A stretch of DNA of 64,000 nt from Bog-756 sp963727955 (GTDB taxonomy: Bacteria; Actinomycetota; Acidimicrobiia; Acidimicrobiales; RAAP-2). Both the position numbers and the translations under genes were made by a program. Where the stretch lies: the NCBI GenBank assembly GCA_963727955.1, contig CAVSII010000012.1, positions 62,001 to 126,000 of the forward strand, given 5' to 3'. Shown in pieces: positions 51,586-64,000 of this stretch (the first letter of the stretch is position 1; the number at the start of each line of letters is the position of its first letter). The notes below the pieces were generated by a model. It worked only from the letters and a program-made list of their open reading frames with translations, did no database searches and was not told the origin of the DNA.

Positions 51586-52263
51586 TCAGCCGGCGGTAGT
51601 GGTCGTCGCCGAATTGTTGCTCAGATCGGGACCGGCGACCACGATGACCTTGGCCGTACCGACCGAGGTCACGGGTGCCGCGCTGGTGTAGGGCACAACC
51701 GCTGTGGCCGGCAGGCTCAAGCTCGAGGCGATGGACGCGGCCGAGGCCTCGAACCCGGGCATGTAGTAGACGCTGGAGGTGGTGACATCAGAGGTGGCGT
51801 TGCCCGGCGGCAGCATGTCCCACCCACTGGCTTGGATCCGGGCCGAAAGAGCGGCCGCCGCCCCGGTGACGCCCGAGGCGTTGGTGACCAGCACCGGAAC
51901 CTTGCTCGGCGGCACGGTGGTGGTCGTCGGCGGGGGATGCGCTGTTTTGGATGAATGCGAAGGCTTGGTGGTAGAGGTGGCCGATGTCGATGCCGAAGGG
52001 GGAGGCGATGCCGATGCCGACGGCGTCGTCGAAGCGGATGGGTGGATATTGCTGAGGACCAGCACCGTTGCGCCGACAAACAGGATCAGAATGATGCACG
52101 CCCGTAGCAAAGGAAACCCACCTGTCCGCCGGCCCGAGCCCCGGTGAGGTTGTCCGTCGTTCTCGGGAGGATCGGCCACTGGGCGCCAGCCTGCCAACCA
52201 CAGCCGGGAGAAGCAAGGGTTTCCCCCGACATCATCGATTATGACCCTCCCGCCCTTCGTCAC
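51586..52263 (-). CDS. Membrane-anchored LytR_C domain protein
   Basis: A protein of up to 225 residues with one transmembrane helix (LLRACIILILFVGATVLVL), a Ser/Thr/Pro-rich linker likely spanning the wall, and a C-terminal LytR_C domain (VPVLVTNASGVTGAAAALSARIQASGWDMLPPGN, then SVYYMPGFEASAASIASSL). LytR_C domains are found after LytR-CpsA-Psr enzymes or alone in actinobacteria and may bind wall polymers; the role is unproven. The GTG at 52263 is the longest start, but a GTG at about 52179 (VADPPEND) is a fair alternative. It is followed by tRNA-Thr on the other strand. Confidence 0.82.
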   Translation of the reverse strand: MTKGGRVIIDDVGGNPCFSRLWLAGWRPVADPPENDGQPHRGSGRRTGGFPLLRACIILILFVGATVLVLSNIHPSASTTPSASASPPPSASTSATSTTKPSHSSKTAHPPPTTTTVPPSKVPVLVTNASGVTGAAAALSARIQASGWDMLPPGNATSDVTTSSVYYMPGFEASAASIASSLSLPATAVVPYTSAAPVTSVGTAKVIVVAGPDLSNNSATTTTAG

Positions 52264-52324
52264 CGCCGCCCGGCGAGGGGCCCGTAAGATGGGTCGTGCG
52301 GGAGTCGCCCCGACCTCGCAACCG

Positions 52325-52397
52325 GCCGGTGTGGCGCAGTTGGTAGCGCAGACGACTTGTAATCGTCAGGTCGTGGGTTCGATTCCCACCGCCGGCT
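52325..52397 (+). tRNA. tRNA-Thr (anticodon UGU)
   Basis: The 73-nt cloverleaf has acceptor GCCGGTG with CGCCGGC (one G-T pair), discriminator T, anticodon arm GACGA/TCGTC with loop CTTGTAA and TGT at 52358-52360, and T arm GTGGG/CCCAC with TTCGATT. CCA is not encoded. Its 3' half and 30 bp beyond are partly duplicated at 61671-61740. Confidence 0.97.
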
Positions 52398-52500
52398 CCC
52401 TGTGATGTGGCCAGACATCGGAGACGGTTGTGGCCGGACACCATGGACTGTTTCGGCCACCGCGCCGGCGAGAGCCTCCGCTCAGCCGGCGAACGTCCGC

Positions 52501-54477
52501 TCAGCCCGCTCCGACGGGCTCGACCTCCGGCTCGATCTGCGGAGGTCTCGCCACCGGACGGATCTCCTCGGCCAGGCGAGCGGTGATGACGGGGCGGGCG
52601 TTGAAGCTCAGCAGGCTCTCGAGCGAGTAGTAGTGCTTCAGCATGGCGAAGGGGAGTTCCACAGGCAGCCAGATCAGGTCACGGACCTTGCCGTAGTAGA
52701 TGCAGCACGCCACCACGAAGACCATCTGTGGCAGCACGCGCAATGTCAGGATGATGGCCAGATGGGCGAGGTTGATCTTCCCGCTGGGTTGGATCAACGA
52801 CTCGGCGATGATGTACATCATGATGGCCAGGCGCAGTGGCGTCAGGAGCCGCTGACCGGTTGACCGCGATCCGAAGAACCAAAAGCGCGGGCCCGAGAGA
52901 CCGGTCACCACGGGCACGTACCTGGTGAACGACATGGTGCTCCCCCGGTTCCAACGGGTGCGCTGGGCCCGGAGCTGCCGCTGCGTGTTGGGGACGTCCT
53001 CGAAGGACCGGATCCTGGTGTCGAGCTGCACCCGGTAGCCGAGTCGTGTGATGGCGGCGGTGAAGTCCTGATCCTCGCCGTACATGCCGTCGACGAAGCC
53101 CCCGATCTCCTCGGCCGGAGCACGGCGGAACCCGGTGAAGGTGCCCGGCACGCATACGACACCGTCGACGACGTCCGTGGCCGGACGGACCAGGCCGTAG
53201 TTGACGACCAGCTCGAAGAGGCGGGCCCGATCGATCCAGGTGGTGTAGGGCTCCCTCGGCAGGGTGAAGGCACCGACCATGCCGATCTGGGGATCGGAGA
53301 GGAAGTACGAGATGGCGTAGGCGAAGGCCTTGCGGTCCACGATGCAGTCCGCGTCCACGCGGAAGACATAGTCGGCGGTGCCCCGAGAGAGTGCCCTGTT
53401 TAGTGCGGCCGACTTCCCGTGGTGGCCACCGTGGACGATCTCCCCCGTGGCGAAACGCAGCCGGGTGATCGCCTCCTCGGCCAGGGCGACGGTGTCGTCG
53501 GTGGACCCGTCGTCACAGATGATGGCCCGCACCGGCCCGCCGTAGAACTCGGCCGCCTCGTCGATCGACTCCAGGAGGTCGACGATGTTGATCTGCTCGT
53601 TGAATGCGGGGGAGATCACCTCGAGAGGGGGCCGCTGGTCGCTCAGGGCCACAGGGCGGTGGTGGACCAGTCTCACCATCCCCAAGAAGAGGACGATGAG
53701 CCGCAGGACGTAAGGCCCGCAGCTGATCACGATGGCCACCATGATGATGGCGTTGTGTCCGAAGTGCCGGATCAGGTAGGCGGCCAGGCAGGAGACCACG
53801 GCCACCGCCGCCAGGATGGATACGCCGAGAATGATGTCGGCGTTCCAGTCGTGGCCACGCCGTAGGGGGAAGGGGGTCTTCTTGGGGAACTGGAACGAAG
53901 TGAATGCCAACCGGAACACGACCAGTCCGGCGATGCCGTACTGGATGAGGAGGGCCAGCACCGGCGTTGGGGCCAAGGGGAATCCCGTCGTCAGTACGAA
54001 GATGCCGAAGAACACGTCGGCGACGGCCGAGACGACCAGGAGGATCAGGATGTTCACGAGGATCATGAACCGACGGGCCAGGGAGGCCCGGAAGCAGACG
54101 GCGAGCGCCACCCCCGAGGCGATGACGCTCACCTGGAACACCGGTGGCAGCATGTGCACATAGGCGTCCACCAGGGCGGGTTGGGGGATCACCGACAAGA
54201 ACAGCTGCTCGACCAGGCTGTAGTAGGCATCAACGACGGTGGGGGCACGGAATCCGACCAGGAGCAGGGAGACGAGGAAGCTGACGGCCAGGAACGAGCC
54301 ACAGCGGGCATAGCTCGGACGGAGGGGAGGCACCATCAGCACCAGCGACCCGGACCCCTGGTCCGAGTCGTCGTAGTTCCTGGACATCGGTTTGAGGACG
54401 ACCACCGCCAGAATGGCGGCATCGAGCAGCAGCAGGCCGAGGCCCCGCATGTCCACGGTGGTGACGACCGCCAGCAC
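52501..54477 (-). CDS. Processive family 2 glycosyltransferase (exopolysaccharide synthase)
   Basis: A 658-residue inner-membrane polysaccharide synthase. About seven hydrophobic helices fill residues 8-270. The cytosolic GT2 domain (about 285-510) has every processive-synthase motif: CDDGSTDDT (321-329), the DxD in VDADC (374-378), GEDQDF (467-472) and the Q-x-x-R-W in QRTRW (505-509). Two or three helices follow, then a 60-residue cytosolic tail. No PilZ domain is present. The order with the HlyD-like gene eight bases upstream recalls Alg8 and Alg44 of alginate synthesis. The polymer is unknown. The start is a GTG. Confidence 0.9.
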   Translation of the reverse strand: MLAVVTTVDMRGLGLLLLDAAILAVVVLKPMSRNYDDSDQGSGSLVLMVPPLRPSYARCGSFLAVSFLVSLLLVGFRAPTVVDAYYSLVEQLFLSVIPQPALVDAYVHMLPPVFQVSVIASGVALAVCFRASLARRFMILVNILILLVVSAVADVFFGIFVLTTGFPLAPTPVLALLIQYGIAGLVVFRLAFTSFQFPKKTPFPLRRGHDWNADIILGVSILAAVAVVSCLAAYLIRHFGHNAIIMVAIVISCGPYVLRLIVLFLGMVRLVHHRPVALSDQRPPLEVISPAFNEQINIVDLLESIDEAAEFYGGPVRAIICDDGSTDDTVALAEEAITRLRFATGEIVHGGHHGKSAALNRALSRGTADYVFRVDADCIVDRKAFAYAISYFLSDPQIGMVGAFTLPREPYTTWIDRARLFELVVNYGLVRPATDVVDGVVCVPGTFTGFRRAPAEEIGGFVDGMYGEDQDFTAAITRLGYRVQLDTRIRSFEDVPNTQRQLRAQRTRWNRGSTMSFTRYVPVVTGLSGPRFWFFGSRSTGQRLLTPLRLAIMMYIIAESLIQPSGKINLAHLAIILTLRVLPQMVFVVACCIYYGKVRDLIWLPVELPFAMLKHYYSLESLLSFNARPVITARLAEEIRPVARPPQIEPEVEPVGAG

Positions 54478-54485
54478 CGCGACGC

Positions 54486-56003
54486 CTACGACCGGACGGT
54501 GGCGGTCATCCCCGGCAGCAGGCCGGGCAGGGTGCGATCGAGTTTGACGATCACCTCGTAGGTGACGGCGGCGCTGTTACCCGTCGGACTGAGCACGACC
54601 GCGGTGACGACTCCCTCCTGGGTGAGGTTGAGCACCGAGAAGTTGACCGACACCGCTTGTCCCACCCGGAACTTGCCGATACTCGATTCGGGGACCTGGG
54701 CGGTGACCTGTTGGATACCGCCGACGATCTCGACCAGGGGCTCGTCGCCACTGGCCGACGAGGACCCCGACGGCGTGGGCTGGGACGGGAACAGGGAGAA
54801 TCCGGACGGCTGAGTGGACTGGATCGAGGCGGGGGCCTTGTAGGCGGGGACACCGGCCGGGCCGAGGTTCTCCCCGCTGGAACCGTTGACCTGGGCCACC
54901 ACACCGGCAGCAGGGGCCACGATGGTGGCTTGCTGCTCCTGTTCTTGGACCTGGTCCATTTGGGCCGTGGCCTGATTCAGTGCGGCCCTGGCCTGGGCCT
55001 GGGACTCGGCGTTGGCCGGAGACCGCTGCAATGTCCCTTGGTACTGAGCCAGGTTGAGTGCGGCCTGGGCTGCGTTAACGGTGGCCTGGGCGGTGTTGTC
55101 GGCCTGCATGGCCTGGGCCTGGGTGACGGGCACCTGGGCCTGCGCCTTGGCCACGGCGGCCTGGTCGGCGTCGGAGGTGCTCTCGAGCTGCTGGCAGTGG
55201 GTGAAGAGGTCCTGGGCCGACAGCAACGCCGGACCGGTGAGACTGGGGTCCGGGGGTACCGGCCCACTGGGGCACGCCTGTGTGTAGAGCGTGTAGTTGC
55301 CCTTGGCCACCGCCTCCGAGGAGGTCACTGCACCCTGGGCGGCTGCGATGTTGGCTGCCCCCGTCTGGGTGGTGGCCGTGAGTGCGGCCTGGGCGTTGGC
55401 CAGAGCGGTCTGCTGCTGCTGCACCTGCAAACCGTTCTGCTCGTTCTGGGCGTTGGTGAGCTGAGGGGAACTGGCCTGCTGGACGGCCGCCTGGTCGGCC
55501 GCCACGACTTGTTGGTCGGCGTGCAGTTGGGCGTCGAGAGTGCCCACGTTCTGGGTGGCGAGGACTTCCCCTGCCGTCACCTGCTGCCCGGGCTTGACGT
55601 TGATGGCCACGACCGTGCCCGTGTTGGCGAAGTTCAGGTCGTACACCTTCGAGGTGCTCACCACCGCAGGAAAGGATTGGTCGCCGACGGTGGCGGCGTC
55701 CGCCGTGTAGATCCCGGCCACCACGGCGACGGCGGCGATGACCACGGCCAGTGCCAACTGACGCCGACTGATGTGGAGACGTCCTGGATCGCGCTCGGAC
55801 AGAGCCGGACCGTCGATGACGGCGACACGCGAATGCACCCCGGTCTTCGGACCAGGGGACGTCTGGTCACCGTCGGGTGACGGGGCGGCCCCGTCGGACG
55901 ACATGGAGCCGGCCCCGTCGGACGACAGGTCGGTGGGCATGCTCAGTGAGGCGTTCATCCCCCTCACCTTCTCGGTCTTGCGCGGGGCCCGGGCCGTCTT
56001 CAT
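54486..56003 (-). CDS. HlyD-like membrane fusion protein of the exopolysaccharide locus
   Basis: A 505-residue protein: about 80 cytosolic residues rich in Asp/Ser/Gly, one transmembrane helix (QLALAVVIAAVAVVAGIYTA), a lipoyl-like half (VVAINVKPGQQVTAGEVLATQNVG), a long coiled coil full of Gln/Ala (about 155-350) and the returning lipoyl and barrel parts (ATIVAPAAGVVAQVNGSSGE, VRVGQAV-like FRVGQAVSVNFSV). HlyD proteins bridge the membrane for export; here there is no ABC transporter, but a glycan synthase follows. I start at the ATG at 56003 with GGGGAGG just upstream; 55958 is possible. The N-terminus is too short for PilZ. Confidence 0.88.
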   Translation of the reverse strand: MKTARAPRKTEKVRGMNASLSMPTDLSSDGAGSMSSDGAAPSPDGDQTSPGPKTGVHSRVAVIDGPALSERDPGRLHISRRQLALAVVIAAVAVVAGIYTADAATVGDQSFPAVVSTSKVYDLNFANTGTVVAINVKPGQQVTAGEVLATQNVGTLDAQLHADQQVVAADQAAVQQASSPQLTNAQNEQNGLQVQQQQTALANAQAALTATTQTGAANIAAAQGAVTSSEAVAKGNYTLYTQACPSGPVPPDPSLTGPALLSAQDLFTHCQQLESTSDADQAAVAKAQAQVPVTQAQAMQADNTAQATVNAAQAALNLAQYQGTLQRSPANAESQAQARAALNQATAQMDQVQEQEQQATIVAPAAGVVAQVNGSSGENLGPAGVPAYKAPASIQSTQPSGFSLFPSQPTPSGSSSASGDEPLVEIVGGIQQVTAQVPESSIGKFRVGQAVSVNFSVLNLTQEGVVTAVVLSPTGNSAAVTYEVIVKLDRTLPGLLPGMTATVRS

Positions 56004-56064
56004 CGGACCTCCCCGGAGCCGTGGGACCCGACAAGGGGCACCATCGACCCTGTGTGACACCGTC

Positions 56065-60140
<4,076 letters not shown>

Positions 60141-60485
60141 GAACCAGACCCCGGAGCCGCGCCCGGTCCATGGGTCCGGCTACCGCCATCGGCGGACTGG
60201 CAACATCGGAGTGGCACGCCTGTGGGTTCTGTCGTAGCCCACCCCACCGCGGTGGGAAGTCGTTGCGTGTCTGCTCCCTGGCCCACCGGCGCGCCCCTCG
60301 CCTTTCCGTCTGAGTGTCTGCATGGGCACGTGAAGTGCCTCCCGCTCGAAGTCAGAATCTATCAGAGTTTTCACTAAGAGAAGTCAACTAACTACTCTGA
60401 GTGGTTAACCGGAGCATTGTGCCGGGTCCGATTTCGTCGACGTGGGACTCGGACGACACCCGAGAACCGTCTTCTCTAATCCGGC
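60141..60485. other. Intergenic region with AT-rich promoter-like stretch
   Basis: 345 bp between two minus-strand genes. Around 60350-60415 the base composition drops sharply in GC, and on the minus strand TTGACT is followed by an AT-rich spacer and TAGATT-like -10 candidates. A GGTTAACC palindrome lies beside it. This is the likely promoter of the giant-protein/HlyD/GT2 operon. No RNA gene or terminator is clear. Confidence 0.45.
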
Positions 60486-61460
60486 CTAGGCCCCCGAGGT
60501 GGCCGCGTACGACTCGAGGAACGAGACGGCAGGACCGGCGTCGACCTGTCCGCAGTTGGGGCACTGGGGCGACTGGCCCGGGATGTTCAGCCAGTAGCCG
60601 TCGACCAGGGACCTCGTTGCCGCCACCACGCCCGTCAGCGTTGCCGCACTGACCGGACCGCTCCCGGGGATCGAGGTCGTGATGCCGAGCAGGACCACAT
60701 GGGTGGGAGCGGCCGCCCTGGCCTGGGCGGCCGCCTGACGGACGAACGAGGTGAACCCCGGTTCGTCCTCGGCCTGCTGACCCTGGATCTCGACGATGTC
60801 GGAAGCTGCCGCCCCCTGGCCGGCCATGTTGAGGTCCAGGTAGCCGGAGAACTTTCCCCGGCCCGAACCCAGTTGGTTGGAGGATGTGTAGGTCCGATTC
60901 AGGATCGGGGAGAGGTTGGCTGCCGGCGTGAAGATCATCTGGAGACCGTGGGCGTGGGCTAGGGCGAGCGCTCGTGCGGCGAAGGTGAACGGTGCCGCCT
61001 TTTCATCGGCCGGCGTGGCCGCCCAGGCCTCGTTGTCGTAGAGGACGTACTTGACCCCAGGCTCGATCGTCGAATCCAGGATGGCCGCCTGCATGCTGGT
61101 GAAGCTGGCGAAGGACTGCACTTTGGTGGCTAAGGGGACGAGTGAGTCCGGAGCGTTTCCGTGGGGTCGGACGATCAGCAGCGTCCGCGGTGAATTGAAG
61201 AGCCCGGTGATGGTGGAGGCAGGAAGACCGTTCCTCTCCAGTAGCGCCAGGGTGAAGTCCTCGATCAGCCAGTACGGACCGGAGGCCGAAGGGTGTGCGG
61301 TGGCCGGCGCGGTGGTTGTCGGCGTCGTGGTTGTGGGTGTGGTGGTCCTCGGAAGGTTGGCACTCGACGAATTCGCCCCGCCGCCGCACGAGCAGAACAC
61401 CACGGCCGACGTGCACAGCGCCGCCACCGTGGCGGACAACCATGGCGCTCGACGAGTCAT
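60486..61460 (-). CDS. Secreted lipoprotein, first gene of the exopolysaccharide locus
   Basis: A 324-residue exported protein: hydrophobic signal ending in FCSC (a weak lipobox), Pro-Thr linker, then a domain with YWLIEDFTLALLERNGLP, VKYVLYDNEAWAATP, GLQMIFTPAANLSPI, DIVEIQGQQAEDEPGF, VLLGITTS and DGYWLNIPGQSPQC. The order of strand-end acidic residues looks like a TIM-barrel glycoside hydrolase or inactive relative, but I cannot place the family. The ATG at 61460 has AGGAGG upstream. It is 345 bp upstream of the giant gene on the same strand and shares the Pro-Thr style of linker, so it likely acts on the same polymer. Confidence 0.75.
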   Translation of the reverse strand: MTRRAPWLSATVAALCTSAVVFCSCGGGANSSSANLPRTTTPTTTTPTTTAPATAHPSASGPYWLIEDFTLALLERNGLPASTITGLFNSPRTLLIVRPHGNAPDSLVPLATKVQSFASFTSMQAAILDSTIEPGVKYVLYDNEAWAATPADEKAAPFTFAARALALAHAHGLQMIFTPAANLSPILNRTYTSSNQLGSGRGKFSGYLDLNMAGQGAAASDIVEIQGQQAEDEPGFTSFVRQAAAQARAAAPTHVVLLGITTSIPGSGPVSAATLTGVVAATRSLVDGYWLNIPGQSPQCPNCGQVDAGPAVSFLESYAATSGA

Positions 61461-61670
61461 CGTTCCTCCTGTCCGATGGCGTTGACGGCTCCTACAAGAG
61501 CACGGCCGCCCCGGTGTCACCGTCGACAACGACTGCGTTCACGCTACAGCCGGCCGTGCGCAAACCGACGGCGGGTGCGATGGTGCGGGCCCGATGGCGG
61601 GCCTCAGTTGGGGACGCAATCAGCGGGGCAACACGGGCAATGCTCGAGGCGCACCAACGGCGAGAGTCCT

Positions 61671-61740
61671 CTGGTGATCGTCGGGTCGTCGATTCGCTTC
61701 CCACCGCCAGCTCCCACTGGTGTTTCGGGATCGGAGACGG
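61671..61740 (+). pseudogene. Decayed copy of tRNA-Thr 3' half and flank
   Basis: Aligned by hand, 61671-61740 matches 52356-52427 at about 78% of positions with one two-base gap. The match covers anticodon loop, T arm and acceptor 3' strand of tRNA-Thr, and goes 30 bp past the tRNA, ending in an identical ATCGGAGACGG. The copy cannot fold as a tRNA and has substitutions in the T arm. It lies in the 336-bp gap before the PEP-mutase-like gene. Confidence 0.7.
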
Positions 61741-61796
61741 ATATCCATAAAAATCGTGGACAACCAGGCCTGCCAGTGACAGCAGTGGCTGATCGA

Positions 61797-62603
61797 TCAG
61801 TGGGCCCGGGTGAAGGCCCTCTGTGTCACCTCACGGCTCAGATAGTCGCCCTGCGTGGCCAGCGTTCCTGTATCCAGCAGTTGTTGTGCTGCTTCGTACA
61901 GCGCTCCGTAGGCCACCCGAGCCAGCGTGCTCCCCACAGAAAGCCGTCTGACGCCGACCTCGGCCAGCTCATCTCGCGATGGTCCCCCCGCCACCATGAG
62001 CACGTTGACCGGTCCCCCGACTTCATCGACAATCCGGGCTATGTCGGACAGATCGGTCAATCCCGGCGCATAGACCACGTGGGCCCCCGCGCCACGAAAT
62101 GCTCTGAGCCGGGCAATCGTGTCGTCCAAATCATCGCGTCCCCGGAGATGGTTCTCTGCCCGTGCCGTCAACAAGAGACCCTCTTCGTTGGCAGCGGCCG
62201 CCGCCAGAGTGACACGTTCGGTGGCGATCTCGACCCCCTCGATCCTGCCCCCAAGTGGATTCCAATCCTCGATCGAGCACCCAGACGCTCCCGCCCCTGC
62301 CAGGAGCCGAACGGTGGCGGCCACCCCCCCGTCGCTGTCGGGAAAGCACTGTTCGGCGTCAACATTGATCGGCAGCTCTGTCACCGCGTGCAGAGATGCC
62401 ACGTGGTCGACCAATTCCCCACGGTCACCGGTCATGTCCAACCGACCTCTCGACGCAGCGAAACCGCCGCTCGTCGTGGCCAGTGCAGGGAAGCCGAGAG
62501 TATCCAACAGACGACAGGACCCTAAATCAAACGGGTTCGGCATCAGGAACGTTCCGTTCTCATGGAGGGAGCGAAAACGTGAGCGTGCCGTGTCAATGTC
62601 CAT
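61797..62603 (-). CDS. Isocitrate lyase/PEP mutase family protein
   Basis: A 268-residue cytosolic TIM-barrel enzyme. It begins DIDTARSRFRSLHENGTFLMPNPFDLGSCRLL, with ATTSGGFAASRGRLD, the metal-site NVDAEQCF and IEDWNP and the ARAENHL segment. This is the unassigned subgroup of phosphonopyruvate-hydrolase/2-methylisocitrate-lyase relatives; it lacks the KKCGH motif of isocitrate lyase. A C-C bond lyase on a 2-oxo or 2-methyl acid is likely. I start at the ATG at 62603; the long frame beyond is a shadow. Confidence 0.85.
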   Translation of the reverse strand: MDIDTARSRFRSLHENGTFLMPNPFDLGSCRLLDTLGFPALATTSGGFAASRGRLDMTGDRGELVDHVASLHAVTELPINVDAEQCFPDSDGGVAATVRLLAGAGASGCSIEDWNPLGGRIEGVEIATERVTLAAAAANEEGLLLTARAENHLRGRDDLDDTIARLRAFRGAGAHVVYAPGLTDLSDIARIVDEVGGPVNVLMVAGGPSRDELAEVGVRRLSVGSTLARVAYGALYEAAQQLLDTGTLATQGDYLSREVTQRAFTRAH

Positions 62604-62732
62604 GGCTGAAGGCTGACCTGGTTCCCCGCTGGGAGCAAGCGGGTTTCCGACATCAACACCCACTGGTAATTGAAACACCCTCGGGACAAGGGCTGTGGGG
62701 CAATCGGGGTTCGATCTGGTAGAACCGGGTTG

Positions 62733-63323
62733 GTGGACGACTACCAGGTTTTGTGGCTGGGTGGAGCTGAGCAGATTGCGCAGGCGGCTGGGGTCACCGC
62801 TCGGTCGATGCGGGACAGCCCAAATTCTCTCGCTGTCTCCGACGATCCTTTCGTTCGACTCGAGATGCTCTACAGCACCTTTGGCGAGATGCTCGGCCAC
62901 GCGCGGGTGGCGGGAATCCGGCGTGGTGACTGCGTCCTCGGCGTGGCCAGCGCCGTCCAGCCGGGAGAGTGCATCGACTCCATGCTTCCCGAGAATTTCC
63001 GGACTCTGGATATACCTCCTCCTGACGCCACCGATGCTGCCCGGTTTCTCTACAGCGGGTCCGTCATGGCCGTCCACGATCTCGCTGAGCCCCACTGGCA
63101 TGTCGGTCCCGTCGGCGTCGAACCGGGATTCCAAGGCATGGGCCTCGGGCGATCCGCCATGAGGCTTCTCTGCCAAGAGTTCGACGAGCACCGCCGACTG
63201 GCGTGGCTGGAGACCGACAAGCCGGAGAACGTCCGGTTCTACATCGGCCTCGGCTTCGAAGTGGCGGAGGAGGTGCCGATGCTCACGTCACACTTTTGGT
63301 TCATGCGCCGTGAACCACGGTGA
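62733..63323 (+). CDS. GNAT family N-acetyltransferase
   Basis: A 196-residue cytosolic acetyltransferase. The acetyl-CoA site is VGPVGVEPGFQGMGLGRSAMRLL (the Q-x-x-G-x-G/A of motif A), followed by AWLETDKPENVRFYIGLGFEVAEEV, the classic end of GNAT proteins. The N-terminal half covers the acceptor. Start GTG at 62733 (VDDYQVLWLG); a TTG one codon earlier is possible. The acceptor is unknown. It diverges from the PEP-mutase-like gene. Confidence 0.87.
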   Translation: MDDYQVLWLGGAEQIAQAAGVTARSMRDSPNSLAVSDDPFVRLEMLYSTFGEMLGHARVAGIRRGDCVLGVASAVQPGECIDSMLPENFRTLDIPPPDATDAARFLYSGSVMAVHDLAEPHWHVGPVGVEPGFQGMGLGRSAMRLLCQEFDEHRRLAWLETDKPENVRFYIGLGFEVAEEVPMLTSHFWFMRREPR

Positions 63324-63350
63324 ACCGACAACGAAGCAGCGAGGCGACGG

Positions 63351-63995
63351 TCATGCACCGTCTCGGTGATCAGAGAGCGACGGCCCGGCGCCCCAATGGT
63401 TCCAGCTGGCGAAAGCCACGACCACACCGCTCACCAGACGGTCGAAGCTACGGTCGATGTCCACACTGAGGCCGAAGCCACCGCCCGACTCGAGGGCGAC
63501 GAATCCGTGCAGGGCCGATCGGAAGGCTCGGATGGCGTCGATGGCGTCATCGCCCTCGAGTTCGTAGGCGATCAGGACGTCGGCGCAGATCTGTACCACG
63601 GCCGCCGCTGCGGCTTCGTCCACCACATCACCTGGGGCGGGAGCGAACTGGGCCGCCTCGTAGCGGCCCGGGTGGATGAGCGCCCAGGCGCGGTAGGCCC
63701 GGGACATCGAGTGGATGGCGTCTCCTCCGGACCGTCCGACCGCGGCCCGGGCCAGGACCTCCCCGAGTTCGGCCTTGGCCCGTATCGAGATGCTGCGCTG
63801 GAGGCCAGCCATGCTCTCGATGTGCTTGTAGAGCGAGGGTTGGCGGACCCCGAGTCGTTGCGCCAGAGCGGCCAGGGTCAGCTGTCCCAGTCCGACGTCG
63901 TCGGCCAAGCGCTCCGCCTCCTCCACCACCCGGTCCTCGGTGAGCCCGGCCCTAGGCACGGGGCTCCGCTGCGGCGAGGAACCGGACAATGGCAT
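63351..63995 (-). CDS. TetR-family regulator
   Basis: A 214-residue repressor with the helix-turn-helix LTEDRVVEEAERLADDVGLGQLTLAALAQRLGVRQPSLYKHIESMAGLQR and a ligand domain that looks like the TetR_C_33 (WHG) type: YRAWALIHPGRYEAAQFAP and FRSALHGFVALESGGGFG. The start lies five bases from the window end, so the upstream control region is not visible. It converges on the GNAT gene. Target genes are unknown. Confidence 0.9.
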   Translation of the reverse strand: MPLSGSSPQRSPVPRAGLTEDRVVEEAERLADDVGLGQLTLAALAQRLGVRQPSLYKHIESMAGLQRSISIRAKAELGEVLARAAVGRSGGDAIHSMSRAYRAWALIHPGRYEAAQFAPAPGDVVDEAAAAAVVQICADVLIAYELEGDDAIDAIRAFRSALHGFVALESGGGFGLSVDIDRSFDRLVSGVVVAFASWNHWGAGPSLSDHRDGA

Positions 63996-64000
63996 CGGCG

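Noticed and set aside
54657..55880. 407-codon plus-strand frame opposite the HlyD-like gene
   Set aside because: Gly/Leu-rich and repetitive because it is antisense to an Ala/Gln-rich coiled coil; no domain is visible.
60141..60189. Start of the giant protein at 60189 in the main frame
   Set aside because: The first 110 residues in that frame are Arg/Gly-rich without signal peptide, while the other frame has a clean signal peptide and the expected repeat start.

Overview
The window is high-GC DNA with dense, often overlapping genes. It looks like a chromosomal segment of an actinobacterium, possibly class Acidimicrobiia. This rests on GAF/ANTAR regulators, a YCII-ECF sigma pair, glucosyl-3-phosphoglycerate synthase, a TIGR03085-type protein, P450 and FadD-like lipid genes, DtxR/IdeR-like iron boxes, and many GTG starts and ATGA/GTGA junctions. 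I could not test the assignment by search. Two tRNA genes are present (Ser-UGA, Thr-UGU). I saw no rRNA, CRISPR array, transposase or integrase.

Layout, left part. Positions 1-3.2 kb hold larC (cut by the window edge) and larB of nickel-pincer cofactor synthesis, divergent from pheA. Then come tRNA-Ser with a perfect hairpin, a DUF302 gene, an RCC1-repeat lipoprotein, two MarR regulators (one divergent from a drug exporter), an ECF sigma/YCII pair, and two ANTAR regulators flanking a small protein. A membrane acyltransferase follows. At 14.8-19.3 kb three evenly spaced iron-box-like palindromes precede a small lipoprotein and an fbpABC-type ferric iron ABC transporter.

Middle part, 19.3-46.5 kb. 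This is mostly metabolic: a hydrolase lipoprotein, adenosine deaminase, two aldo/keto reductases, a Baeyer-Villiger-type monooxygenase, and a WbsX-like/methyltransferase pair for surface polysaccharide. A three-gene operon fuses a multipass membrane domain to a Sco1 domain, followed by a lipoprotein and glycerate kinase. An SDR has a 15-bp tandem repeat in its 5' end. Then come a FadD19-like ligase, a RecB-like nuclease paired with an apparently catalytically dead relative, a patatin overlapping a hexapeptide acyltransferase, an EthD protein, a CYP125-like P450 with a TetR regulator, and threonine synthase overlapping a MoaD/ThiS-like protein.

Right part, 46.7-64 kb. gpgS and otsA (compatible solutes) flank a TetR/MFS exporter operon. 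From 52.5 to 61.5 kb, four minus-strand genes look like an exopolysaccharide synthesis and export locus: a processive GT2, an HlyD-like adapter, a very large surface protein with three GH26-like repeats, and a secreted lipoprotein. The locus lies between intact tRNA-Thr and a decayed copy of that tRNA's 3' half plus its downstream flank, so it may be an old island. The large gene needs a one-base frame change at a G6 run to join its signal peptide to its body. A PEP-mutase/isocitrate-lyase-like gene, a GNAT acetyltransferase and a TetR regulator close the window.
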